DNA of 48,090 nucleotides, taken from positions 1 to 48,090 of the forward strand of contig CANQQD010000011.1 in assembly GCA_947625865.1 (NCBI GenBank), written 5' to 3'. Shown piece after piece: positions 16,516-24,036 of this stretch; within the stretch, counting starts at the first letter, position 1; each line of letters opens with the position of its first letter. The notes below the pieces were generated by a model. The model was not told the DNA's origin, searched no databases, and was given only the letters and a program-made list of their open reading frames with translations. This stretch comes from an uncultured Clostridia bacterium. GTDB lineage: Bacteria; Bacillota; Clostridia; Christensenellales; Borkfalkiaceae. Both the position numbers and the translations under genes were made by a program.

Positions 16516-17980
16516 AAATACAATAATCATAAACCCGCTCGACAATGTGGCGGTCGCTCTCCGCGACCTTAAAAAGGGCGAACTGCACGAGGGAGTGACC
16601 CTCATTGAGGACATCACAAAGGGTCATAAATTTGCGTTGAAGCCCATCAAAAAGGGCGAACATATAATAAAATACGGCAACCCCATCGCCTATGCGACGG
16701 CGGGTATAGCCGCGGGCGAGCACGTGCATACCCACAACGTGCACACCAATTTAAAGGGCGAGCTGGAATATACCTATAACAAAATACCCACCGACTTAAA
16801 GCCCGTAAAGTCCCGCAAGGTCAACGTTTACGAACGCGCAAACGGCGACGTCGGCATAAGGAACGAGCTTTGGGTAATTCCCACCGTGGGCTGCGTGAAC
16901 GGTCAGGCTAAGCTCATTGTGGAGACCTTCAAGGAAAAGTACGGCACGGAGGGCTACGACGGCGTATTCACATACACCCATCCCTACGGCTGCTCCCAGC
17001 TCGGCGACGACCACGAGAGAACCAAACTCATACTGCAGAAGATAGTGCGCCATCCCAACGCGGGCGGCGTGCTCGTGCTCGGTCTGGGCTGTGAAAACAA
17101 CCAGATGTCCGCCTTTAAGGCCTCTTTGGGCCCCGTGGACGAGAGCAGAATAAAATTCCTCGTCTGCCAGGAGGTGGAGGACGAGATAGCGGCGGGCGTT
17201 GAAAAGCTGCACGAGATAGCCGAAGTGATAAAGCACGACAAGCGCGTGGGAAAGGATATTTCCTGTCTTAAAGTGGGCTTGAAGTGCGGCGGTTCGGACG
17301 GGCTTTCGGGCATAACCGCAAACCCGCTCGTGGGACGTTTTTCGGACTATATAGTTGCCGCGGGCGGCACGACCGTGCTCTCCGAGGTGCCCGAAATGTT
17401 CGGCGCGGAGCAACTCCTCATGAACAGGGCAAAGGACGAGGCGACCTTCCAAAAGGTAGTAAAGCTCATCAACGAATTCAAGGAATATTTCATAAGAAAC
17501 GGTCAGGAGGTCTATGAAAACCCCTCGCCCGGCAACAAGGCGGGCGGCATAACCACGCTCGAGGATAAATCGCTCGGTTGCACCCAAAAATCGGGCTCGG
17601 GTCCCGTGGAGGACGTTGTTTTCGACGACGGCTTTGTGACCCACAAGGGCTTGAATCTTTTGAACGGACCCGGCAACGATATGTGCGCCGTGACCAACAT
17701 AGCTGCGGCTGGTTGCCACCTCGTGCTGTTCACCACGGGGCGCGGCACGCCTTTCGGCGGCTTTGTGCCCACCCTCAAGATAGCCACCAACTCCGACCTT
17801 GCCAAAAACAAGGCAAACTGGATAGATTTCAACGCGGGCGCGGTGCTCGAGAGCGATTTCGACACCCAGCTCGAAAAGCTCATCGACCTCGTGGTGGAGA
17901 CTGCCAACGGCAAACCCGCGAAGAATGAGCTAAACCACACCAAGGAAATAGCAATATTCAAAACGGGGGTAACTTTGTAA
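16508..17980 (+). CDS. uxaA: Altronate dehydratase
   Basis: Dehydrates D-altronate to 2-keto-3-deoxygluconate. The 490-residue protein carries the N-terminal SAF domain (about 1-95, with a HTHNVHTN metal-binding type stretch) and the large UxaA domain (YTHPYGCSQLGDDHERT, GLGCENNQ, LKCGGSDGLSG). Full-length, SAF-fused form. Start overlaps uxaB and the stop overlaps uxaC (TAATG), so the three are translated as one unit. Confidence 0.94.
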   Translation: MAKNTIIINPLDNVAVALRDLKKGELHEGVTLIEDITKGHKFALKPIKKGEHIIKYGNPIAYATAGIAAGEHVHTHNVHTNLKGELEYTYNKIPTDLKPVKSRKVNVYERANGDVGIRNELWVIPTVGCVNGQAKLIVETFKEKYGTEGYDGVFTYTHPYGCSQLGDDHERTKLILQKIVRHPNAGGVLVLGLGCENNQMSAFKASLGPVDESRIKFLVCQEVEDEIAAGVEKLHEIAEVIKHDKRVGKDISCLKVGLKCGGSDGLSGITANPLVGRFSDYIVAAGGTTVLSEVPEMFGAEQLLMNRAKDEATFQKVVKLINEFKEYFIRNGQEVYENPSPGNKAGGITTLEDKSLGCTQKSGSGPVEDVVFDDGFVTHKGLNLLNGPGNDMCAVTNIAAAGCHLVLFTTGRGTPFGGFVPTLKIATNSDLAKNKANWIDFNAGAVLESDFDTQLEKLIDLVVETANGKPAKNELNHTKEIAIFKTGVTL

Positions 17981-19392
17981 TGAAAGAATTTATGGATAAG
18001 GACTTCCTTCTCGACACCGACACGGCAAAAATGCTCTATCACGAGCACGCCGAGAAGATGCCCATAATAGACTATCACTGCCACCTCCAGCCCAAGGAGA
18101 TTTACGAGGACAAGAAGTTCAGGAATCTCGCCGAGGTCTGGCTGGGCGCGGGCGACAGATACGGCGACCACTACAAGTGGCGCGCCCTCCGCGCAAGGGG
18201 CTACGGGGAGGACTCCATTTCGGGGCCCGACGACGACTACAAAAAATTCATGCAGTTCGCCGAGAGCATGCCCTATTTCGTGGGCAATCCCCTCTATCAC
18301 TGGTCGCACCTCGAGATGCGCAGATATTTCGGCATAGACGACATTATAAATAAAGAAAACGCGCCCAAGATCTGGGAAAAGGCGAACAAGGTTCTCGAAA
18401 CGCTCACCGCCCGCGAGATGATGTATAAGTTCAACGTAAAGACGGTGTGCACCACCGACGACCCCGTGGACAGCCTCGAGTGGCACAAGAAGATGAACGA
18501 GGACAAGACGCTCAAAGTGCGCGTGCGCCCCGCCTTCCGTCCCGACAAGGCGATAAACGTAGAACTCTCGTGGTTCCGTAGCTGGGTGGACCAGCTTGCG
18601 GGAGTAGTGGGCAGACCCATCAAGTCCTTGCAGGATCTGCTCGACGCGCTTGCCGAAAGGATCAAATTCTTCGATTCCATGGGCTCCAAGCTCTCCGACC
18701 ACGCGCTGGACGTCGTTTGCTACGCCCCCGCGACCTACAAGGAGGCAAACGAGATCTTCTTAAAGGGCATGAAGGGCGAGCATATCTCCGTGGGAGAGCA
18801 GGATAAATACAAGGGTTACGTGCTCATCGCGCTTGCCAAGGAATACGCAAAGTACGGCTGGGTGCAGCAGTATCATATCGGCGCGCTCAGAAACAACTCC
18901 AAGAGCATGCTCGAAAAGATAGGCCCCGACACCGGCTTCGACGCAATAGAGGACGCGGTATACATGGAAAAGCTCTCCGCGCTCCTCGGCGAGATAGACA
19001 AGGACGGCAATCTGCCCAAGACGATTTTGTACTGCCTCAACCCGCGCGACAACTATGCCTTAACGGTGCTTGCGGGCTGCTTCCAGAAGGAAGGCGTGAA
19101 GGGCAGGGTGCAGGTCGGCACGGCGTGGTGGTTCCTCGACCAGCAGGACGGCATGCGCCAGAACCTCGAAACGCTGATGCAGGTAGGGCTTGTGGCGCAG
19201 TCCGTGGGCATGCTCACCGACAGCCGCTCCTTCCTCGCATATCCCCGCCACGAGTACTACAGAAGATTGCTCTGCCAGATGCTCGGCAGACTTGTGGAAA
19301 GCGGGCAATACCCCGCGTGCGAACTTCCCCGTCTCGGCAAGATTGTGGAGGATGTGTGCTATAACAACGCCGCCGAATATTTCGGGTTTTAA
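17980..19392 (+). CDS. uxaC: Uronate isomerase (glucuronate/galacturonate isomerase)
   Basis: Isomerises D-galacturonate to D-tagaturonate, and D-glucuronate to D-fructuronate. The 470-residue amidohydrolase-fold enzyme opens with the metal site DYHCHL (H33, H35). It includes the family stretches WKWR-like HYKWRALRARG and CLNPRDNY, and ends with the TDSRSFLAYPRHEYYRR block. It is last in the operon, coupled to uxaA by a one-base overlap and followed by a strong terminator. Confidence 0.95.
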   Translation: MKEFMDKDFLLDTDTAKMLYHEHAEKMPIIDYHCHLQPKEIYEDKKFRNLAEVWLGAGDRYGDHYKWRALRARGYGEDSISGPDDDYKKFMQFAESMPYFVGNPLYHWSHLEMRRYFGIDDIINKENAPKIWEKANKVLETLTAREMMYKFNVKTVCTTDDPVDSLEWHKKMNEDKTLKVRVRPAFRPDKAINVELSWFRSWVDQLAGVVGRPIKSLQDLLDALAERIKFFDSMGSKLSDHALDVVCYAPATYKEANEIFLKGMKGEHISVGEQDKYKGYVLIALAKEYAKYGWVQQYHIGALRNNSKSMLEKIGPDTGFDAIEDAVYMEKLSALLGEIDKDGNLPKTILYCLNPRDNYALTVLAGCFQKEGVKGRVQVGTAWWFLDQQDGMRQNLETLMQVGLVAQSVGMLTDSRSFLAYPRHEYYRRLLCQMLGRLVESGQYPACELPRLGKIVEDVCYNNAAEYFGF

Positions 19393-19400
19393 AAATTCAC

Positions 19401-19436
19401 AAAAAATGCGGAACCTTTTCGGGTTCCGCATTTTTT
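19401..19436 (+). terminator. Intrinsic terminator of the uxa operon
   Basis: Hairpin AAAAAATGCGGAACC / GGGTTCCGCATTTTTT with a six-T tail, 8 bases past the uxaC stop. Confidence 0.92.
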
Positions 19437-19444
19437 CGTTTCAG

Positions 19445-19586
19445 CTCCCGCCAACGGGTGATAAACTTCGCAATACGGTGTCGCGTTTGCGTTTTGCTTG
19501 GGTCATGTACTTCTTTGTACACTCCCCGTCGCAAAGCCGCACGCTCCTTGTCTTGCTCGTTTCTAACCCGTTGCCAACTTCGTAAT
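19445..19586. repeat. Structured interspersed repeat, family B copy 3 (short form)
   Basis: Terminal arms CAACGGGT (19452-19459) and ACCCGTTG (19566-19573), inner hairpin TGTAC-ttcttt-GTACA. It lacks the AAGTTTTAG hairpin of copies 1 and 2 and is about 50 bases shorter. Confidence 0.8.
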
Positions 19587-19597
19587 TGCAATGTTCA

Positions 19598-19930
19598 CCT
19601 TGGCGCCCTTCGCTTGCGAGTGGAGCTGTCGAGCGAAGCGAGACTGAGGGGAGTGTAAATAATTACACCGCTCATTAAGCCTTGTCATTTTGAGCGTGAG
19701 CGTAGCGGTAAGCGAAATAATCCCCTCGTGGACTGGTCGAGGCGCGATGAAATACCTCGCTCGTCCTCTTCCGTCGCCAAGTCACAGGGCTCCCGAAAAT
19801 TGCAGCATAGCGAAATTTTTGGGAAGAGGAGCCGCAACATGGCAAACTTGCCGTTTGCGCGTAGAGCAAACGGCTTAAAGCCTAAGTTTGCGGCGACGAG
19901 GGAGGGTGCCCTGAAAGGGCAGGTGGGAGT
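19598..19930. repeat. Family A, E, F and D repeats
   Basis: A family A block (19598-19655) is followed by the TTAAGCCTTGTCATTTTGA block. A family F block (19787-19907) nearly identical to 5419-5541 comes next, then the family D hairpin GCCCT-gaa-AGGGC (19908-19920). No gene is supported. Confidence 0.75.
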
Positions 19931-19964
19931 ACCCGTTGCTAACTTTGTAAATACAATGTTCACA

Positions 19965-19999
19965 AAAAATGCGGAGCCTTTGCGGGCGCCGCATTTTTT
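19965..19999. terminator. Bidirectional terminator hairpin
   Basis: AAAAAATGCGG pairs with CCGCATTTTTT, giving a T-run on either strand. It lies 39 bases past the pectinesterase stop on the minus strand and closes the repeat region on the plus strand. Confidence 0.75.
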
Positions 20000-20037
20000 G
20001 AATTGGTAAAAACCGCGCTTATTCCAAAAAAATCATA

Positions 20038-20967
20038 TCAATCCGACGTAAAACGCGCCTTGAAAGTATTTATAATTTCATTAGTCTCGTCCGCGGACAA
20101 CTTTTTGCTCCACGGGACGGGAGCTGTTTCCCTGCCCGAAAGCCCGAAATGTGCAAACCTCGCCGTTTTGTCCCTTTGCGTGTCGTTCCATTTGTCGTAG
20201 AGGGACGGGTCGATATGCGTTCCCAGCCGGCAGTCTATAAATTCGCACTTGCCGAAGTCTCTCCAGGGTCTTGCAAGGAATACGGCGCCCTCGCCCGCGC
20301 CCTCAGAAATAAAATCGCAGCCGTAAAAAACAAATCCGCGCTCCTGCTTCAGCGAATGCGCCGGAGCGGCGACATAGCCGCGGCCCCTTGTGTCGTGCAG
20401 GGATATAAGCTTGCAGCTTTTGAAAAGCGCCGTGGCGCAGCCGAAAATAAAGTCCACCGTGCCGTAGATCCTGCAATTTTCAAACAGGTGGAGGGAGCCG
20501 CCTTCCATATAGAGCTGTTTTTCGGGGATAAATCCGCGGTAGCGGTTCACGAGGTCGTCGGGAAACGGTGCTACAAACAGCGTGTCCTGCGTGGACCTGA
20601 GGTCGACGTTTTCAGCCGAAAAACTCTTCGAATTTACCGAGAGCGCCACGCATTGCCCTACGGCTGCGGGGTCGGTGTTGGAGTTTTCGATGGTAAGATT
20701 TTTAAATTTAACGCGCTCGCCCGTGACGCACACCGTGTAGGTGCGGAAGGTGTTGTATTCCTGCCCGTCGGCGTGAATTTTACGCGCGTAATCGTCATAA
20801 GTTATAACAGTTGTTTCACGTTCCTCGCCTATCAGGGTAACGTCGTCGGCTTCTATAAGGGTCTTCCGGCGGTAGACGCCCTTTTTCAAATATATGGTGG
20901 CGGGTTCATGCAGATTATTCAATATGTCCGACAAATTGTCGCTTGCGTCCAAATGCAGCTCTCGCAT
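20038..20967 (-). CDS. Pectin methylesterase (CE8), predicted cytoplasmic
   Basis: Hydrolyses methyl esters of galacturonate residues. The 309-residue beta-helix protein shows GQCVALSV (104-111), QDTLF with D128, YGTVDFIFG with D172 and LARPW with R234, which are the catalytic and binding motifs of the family. There is no signal peptide; the sequence starts MRELHLDAS. It would therefore act on imported methylated oligogalacturonides, like other cytoplasmic or periplasmic members. AGAGGAG lies upstream of the ATG. It is divergent from the importer operon and shares its intergenic control region. Confidence 0.9.
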   Translation of the reverse strand: MRELHLDASDNLSDILNNLHEPATIYLKKGVYRRKTLIEADDVTLIGEERETTVITYDDYARKIHADGQEYNTFRTYTVCVTGERVKFKNLTIENSNTDPAAVGQCVALSVNSKSFSAENVDLRSTQDTLFVAPFPDDLVNRYRGFIPEKQLYMEGGSLHLFENCRIYGTVDFIFGCATALFKSCKLISLHDTRGRGYVAAPAHSLKQERGFVFYGCDFISEGAGEGAVFLARPWRDFGKCEFIDCRLGTHIDPSLYDKWNDTQRDKTARFAHFGLSGRETAPVPWSKKLSADETNEIINTFKARFTSD

Positions 20968-20993
20968 AACAAAACTCCTCTGTTTACGGTCCC

Positions 20994-21022
20994 ATTATAG
21001 CACAACTTTTTTTGTGAAACAA
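20994..21022 (-). promoter_or_regulatory. Promoter of the pectin methylesterase gene
   Basis: On the minus strand: TTGTTT (21017-21022), 17 bases, TATAAT (20994-20999) with an extended -10 (TGCTATAAT). An inverted repeat CACAA/TTGTG (21001-21016) fills the spacer and could be an operator. Confidence 0.7.
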
Positions 21023-21033
21023 TAAAAAAAGTA

Positions 21034-21062
21034 TTGATTTTTAAAATTGACCATGTTATAAT
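21034..21062 (+). promoter_or_regulatory. Promoter of the importer gene cluster
   Basis: TTGATT (21034-21039), 17 bases, TATAAT (21057-21062). It lies 64 bases before the ATG at 21127 and back to back with the methylesterase promoter. Confidence 0.7.
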
Positions 21063-21126
21063 GAGTAAGCTAAATGTAAAAATGTATCCTTATGTTTTGG
21101 CGATTTTTGTTTAGCTTTACAAAATT

Positions 21127-21819
21127 ATGAGCAATAGAAACATATTCGGGAGATTGTCCTATAACCAATATAAATTTTGGGATCTGTTCCTGTTTTTGGT
21201 GATTATGGGGCTGTTCGAGTTGATAAATTATATGGCTCTGAACCACTGGTTTTCGAATATGCTGTTCACTGTTTCGCTGATGTATGCGATATCCCTTATC
21301 GTATTGGTCCGCTGGAATTGGTTTGCTTCGCTTTTTCCCGTTTTGGACGGGATTCTATATTGTGTATTATACGGTGCAACGGCGCAAATGTATGTGATTT
21401 ACGCCGTCGGCAACGCTTTTCTGCTTTTAAGTTGGTTCATATTTAAGCTCATTCCCAAAAAAAAGCTCTTCTCCAGGTGGTATTTAACGCTGATATATCC
21501 CGTCGCGGCGGTGATCTTGGTGTTTATCGGCAGGAGCGCCGTGGCGGCATGCTTCGGATATGATTTCATCGGAGTAATGGCCGAGAACGCGTGGGATCTT
21601 GTGAGCGGCGCGTTTGCGGTGATAGCCCTGCTCGTCGTCCGCAGGATAGACGGCATGCTCGTAGACCAGAAGGAGTATCTCTTGGAACTCGAGGAGCAGA
21701 AGAAGGGCAGACCCGCCGACGAGGACAAGTGGGAGGGCTACACCGAACTCAGCGAGGACGAGCTCAAATATTTCCGCAGCGATAGCGAAAGTATTTTGAA
21801 AAAGCCGGACGACAAATAG
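21127..21819 (+). CDS. Uncharacterised membrane protein at the head of the importer cluster
   Basis: I do not recognise the family. The 230-residue product has about five hydrophobic segments (roughly 18-36, 43-61, 66-108, 119-137, 150-172) and an acidic cytoplasmic tail (EEQKKGRPADEDKWEGYTEL region). There is no signal peptide or catalytic motif. It is separated by 122 bases from the permease gene, and together with the proteins at 26653, 27273, 28959 and 29642 it makes five small membrane proteins in this cluster. The ribosome site is weak. Confidence 0.7.
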   Translation: MSNRNIFGRLSYNQYKFWDLFLFLVIMGLFELINYMALNHWFSNMLFTVSLMYAISLIVLVRWNWFASLFPVLDGILYCVLYGATAQMYVIYAVGNAFLLLSWFIFKLIPKKKLFSRWYLTLIYPVAAVILVFIGRSAVAACFGYDFIGVMAENAWDLVSGAFAVIALLVVRRIDGMLVDQKEYLLELEEQKKGRPADEDKWEGYTELSEDELKYFRSDSESILKKPDDK

Positions 21820-21941
21820 CTCTTTTCCAAAGTATATATTATATAATGTGGTCGCGGCAACGCGTTCCTTCAAAATTCGGCAATAAGCTTCAGGCTTTTG
21901 TATATTACTAAGACACTAAGTGATATGGAGGAAAAATTTCA

Positions 21942-23027
21942 ATGTTCAAACTCAAATGCGACGACTTCCTTGTCTATGACGAGTCGACCGGCACCTACTC
22001 GATGTCGGCTGACCAGCAGGTAAGGGACGAGGCTGAGAAGAACACATGGAAGTCCGCCGGATTCACGATCCTCAAAGACTGGCGTCTCTATCTGATGCTC
22101 GTACCCATGATTTTGGTGTATTTCCTTTGGAAGTACATGCCCATGTACGAGTTGACCGCCTGCTTCAAGGATCCTACCACCGGCGATGCGGCAGGTCACG
22201 TCAATTCAATGTCGTGGGCAGGCTTGCGGTATTTCCAGATGCTGTTCACCGATAAGCAGCTCAGCCCGGAATTCTGGTTTGCTTTCAGGAACACGTTCAT
22301 AACCGCGTTCTACGGGCTTTTGTTCGGGTTCCCCACGCCCATAATTCTGGCGCTGTTCTTCAATGAAGTACGCTCCAACATTGTACGCTCTATAATGCAG
22401 GTTTGCGTATATCTGCCCAAGTTCCTTTCGACGGTTATAGTAACCTCCCTTGCGCTCATTCTCTTCCGCGGCACAGCTAACGGAAAGCAGAGCGAAGGTA
22501 TTGTGGCGTCCATATTTAAAGCGTTCGGCGCTGATAAGGCGCTTATCGACAACGGTCTTGTGTTCACAACCCAATACTACAGGGCGATCTACATAATCAC
22601 CGACCTGTGGGAGCACGCGGGCTATGACTCGATAGTGTTCTTCGCGGCGGTAATAGCCGTTTCGCCTACGTCATACGAGGCTGCGCAGATAGACGGCGCG
22701 GGCAAGATGGCGCAGATGAGATACGTCGTAATTCCTTCGATCCTTTCGACGGTCGTTATAATGCTCATAATGAAGATAGGCGGACTTCTCTCCGTAGGCT
22801 ACGAAAAGATATACCTGTTATTGGGCGACGGCGTTAACGGCGAGGACAACTACGCCGTGGCGCAGGTTGTTTCAACTCTTGCCAACCAGTGGTCGGGCGA
22901 CGGCAACATCTCCGGCGGCAAAGCTCTCGGTACCGCTGCCGAAATGCTCAATAACTTAATAGGAATGATCCTCGTGCTCGGCGCAAACGCTGTTGCGAAG
23001 AGAGCTTCCAACGTATCGCTGTATTAA
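21942..23027 (+). CDS. Sugar ABC transporter permease, LplB/YteP type
   Basis: One half of the membrane channel of a CUT1 importer. The 361-residue protein has a roughly 45-residue hydrophilic N-terminal extension, then six membrane helices and the ATPase-contact loop EAAQIDGAGKMAQM. B. subtilis YteP-YtcP-YtcQ, which import rhamnogalacturonan products, are the obvious functional model given GH105 in the same cluster. ATGGAGGAAAAATTTCA precedes the ATG. It is followed 18 bases later by the second permease. Confidence 0.92.
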   Translation: MFKLKCDDFLVYDESTGTYSMSADQQVRDEAEKNTWKSAGFTILKDWRLYLMLVPMILVYFLWKYMPMYELTACFKDPTTGDAAGHVNSMSWAGLRYFQMLFTDKQLSPEFWFAFRNTFITAFYGLLFGFPTPIILALFFNEVRSNIVRSIMQVCVYLPKFLSTVIVTSLALILFRGTANGKQSEGIVASIFKAFGADKALIDNGLVFTTQYYRAIYIITDLWEHAGYDSIVFFAAVIAVSPTSYEAAQIDGAGKMAQMRYVVIPSILSTVVIMLIMKIGGLLSVGYEKIYLLLGDGVNGEDNYAVAQVVSTLANQWSGDGNISGGKALGTAAEMLNNLIGMILVLGANAVAKRASNVSLY

Positions 23028-23045
23028 GGAGGGGAAGAGTAAACC

Positions 23046-23972
23046 ATGAAAAGAAAAACAGAAAAATCCGAGCTTATATTCCGGATAGTTGCATATTTCA
23101 TTCTCATAGTTTTCGCACTGATCTGCGTATATCCTCTTATATATGCCCTTTCGGCTGCGTTCAGTTCGTCCGCTGCGCTCAATGCCGGCAAGGTCGTCAT
23201 AATTCCCGTGGATGTGCAGGGCACGGCGTTCCTCTCCGTAATCACGGATAACGTATTCTGGGTAAACTACTCCAACACCCTGTTTTTGACCTTCTTCGGC
23301 ACGGTATGGGCGTTGGGCTACTCCATACTCGGCGCATACGCTCTCTCCAAAAAGAGACTTATGGCAAGGCGCGCCTTCAACTTCTTCCTCGTATTCACAA
23401 TGTGGTTCTCCGCAGGTATAGTTCCCCAGTATCAGAACTATATGAACACCGCCGAGGTGTTTGCAAATATAGGCATAAGCGACCTCAAGTGGACGGTAGT
23501 TTTAGCGATGGGCATGAACGCGACCAACATAATCCTTTTAAGAAACGCCTTCGAGGGCGTTCCCTCCGAAATAGAGGAGGCGGCAAGGATCGACGGCGCC
23601 ACCGAAATGCAGATACTTACCAAGGTGTATATCCCCATGAGCAAGGCGACGATAGCAACGGTCGCATTGTTCTTCGGAATTTCCCGCTGGAACGGTTACT
23701 TCTGGGCGTACAAGGTAATACCTTCCTCGCAGAGCTTCTCGTGGCCCGTGCAGGTTTATATCCGCGACTATATTGATAAGTACACCACTATTTCCAACAG
23801 CCCGCATCAAATGGTAGACGATATAGAGCAATGGGATACCAAGTACCCTTATGCGGCAATATCCGCGGTATATTCGATGGTCGTATGCGCCGTTATCCCC
23901 ATCCTTGCAATCTATCCCTTCATCCAGAAGTATTTCGCAAAGGGCGTCAATATGGGCGGCGTAAAGGAATAA
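23046..23972 (+). CDS. Sugar ABC transporter permease, LplC/YtcP type
   Basis: Second channel half, 308 residues with six helices and the EAA loop EIEEAARIDGATEMQI. The KRKTEKSELIFRIVAYFIL opening is typical of YtcP-like permeases. AAGGAGGGGAAG near the upstream stop serves as ribosome site. The gap of 64 bases to the binding-protein gene has no terminator. Confidence 0.92.
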   Translation: MKRKTEKSELIFRIVAYFILIVFALICVYPLIYALSAAFSSSAALNAGKVVIIPVDVQGTAFLSVITDNVFWVNYSNTLFLTFFGTVWALGYSILGAYALSKKRLMARRAFNFFLVFTMWFSAGIVPQYQNYMNTAEVFANIGISDLKWTVVLAMGMNATNIILLRNAFEGVPSEIEEAARIDGATEMQILTKVYIPMSKATIATVALFFGISRWNGYFWAYKVIPSSQSFSWPVQVYIRDYIDKYTTISNSPHQMVDDIEQWDTKYPYAAISAVYSMVVCAVIPILAIYPFIQKYFAKGVNMGGVKE

Positions 23973-24036
23973 TAATGTTTAATTTGGGGTAAAACCCTGT
24001 TAATAAAAAAGAAAAATATTTTATAAGGAGAAAAAA

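Noticed and set aside
15073-16617. A 514-codon open frame antisense to uxaB
   Set aside because: It lies wholly opposite a clear UxaB reading frame, has no ribosome site or family motif, and is expected from the high third-position GC of the real gene. The same applies to the long antisense frames opposite kduI, the ABC ATPase at 13870, uxaA and the GH28 gene.
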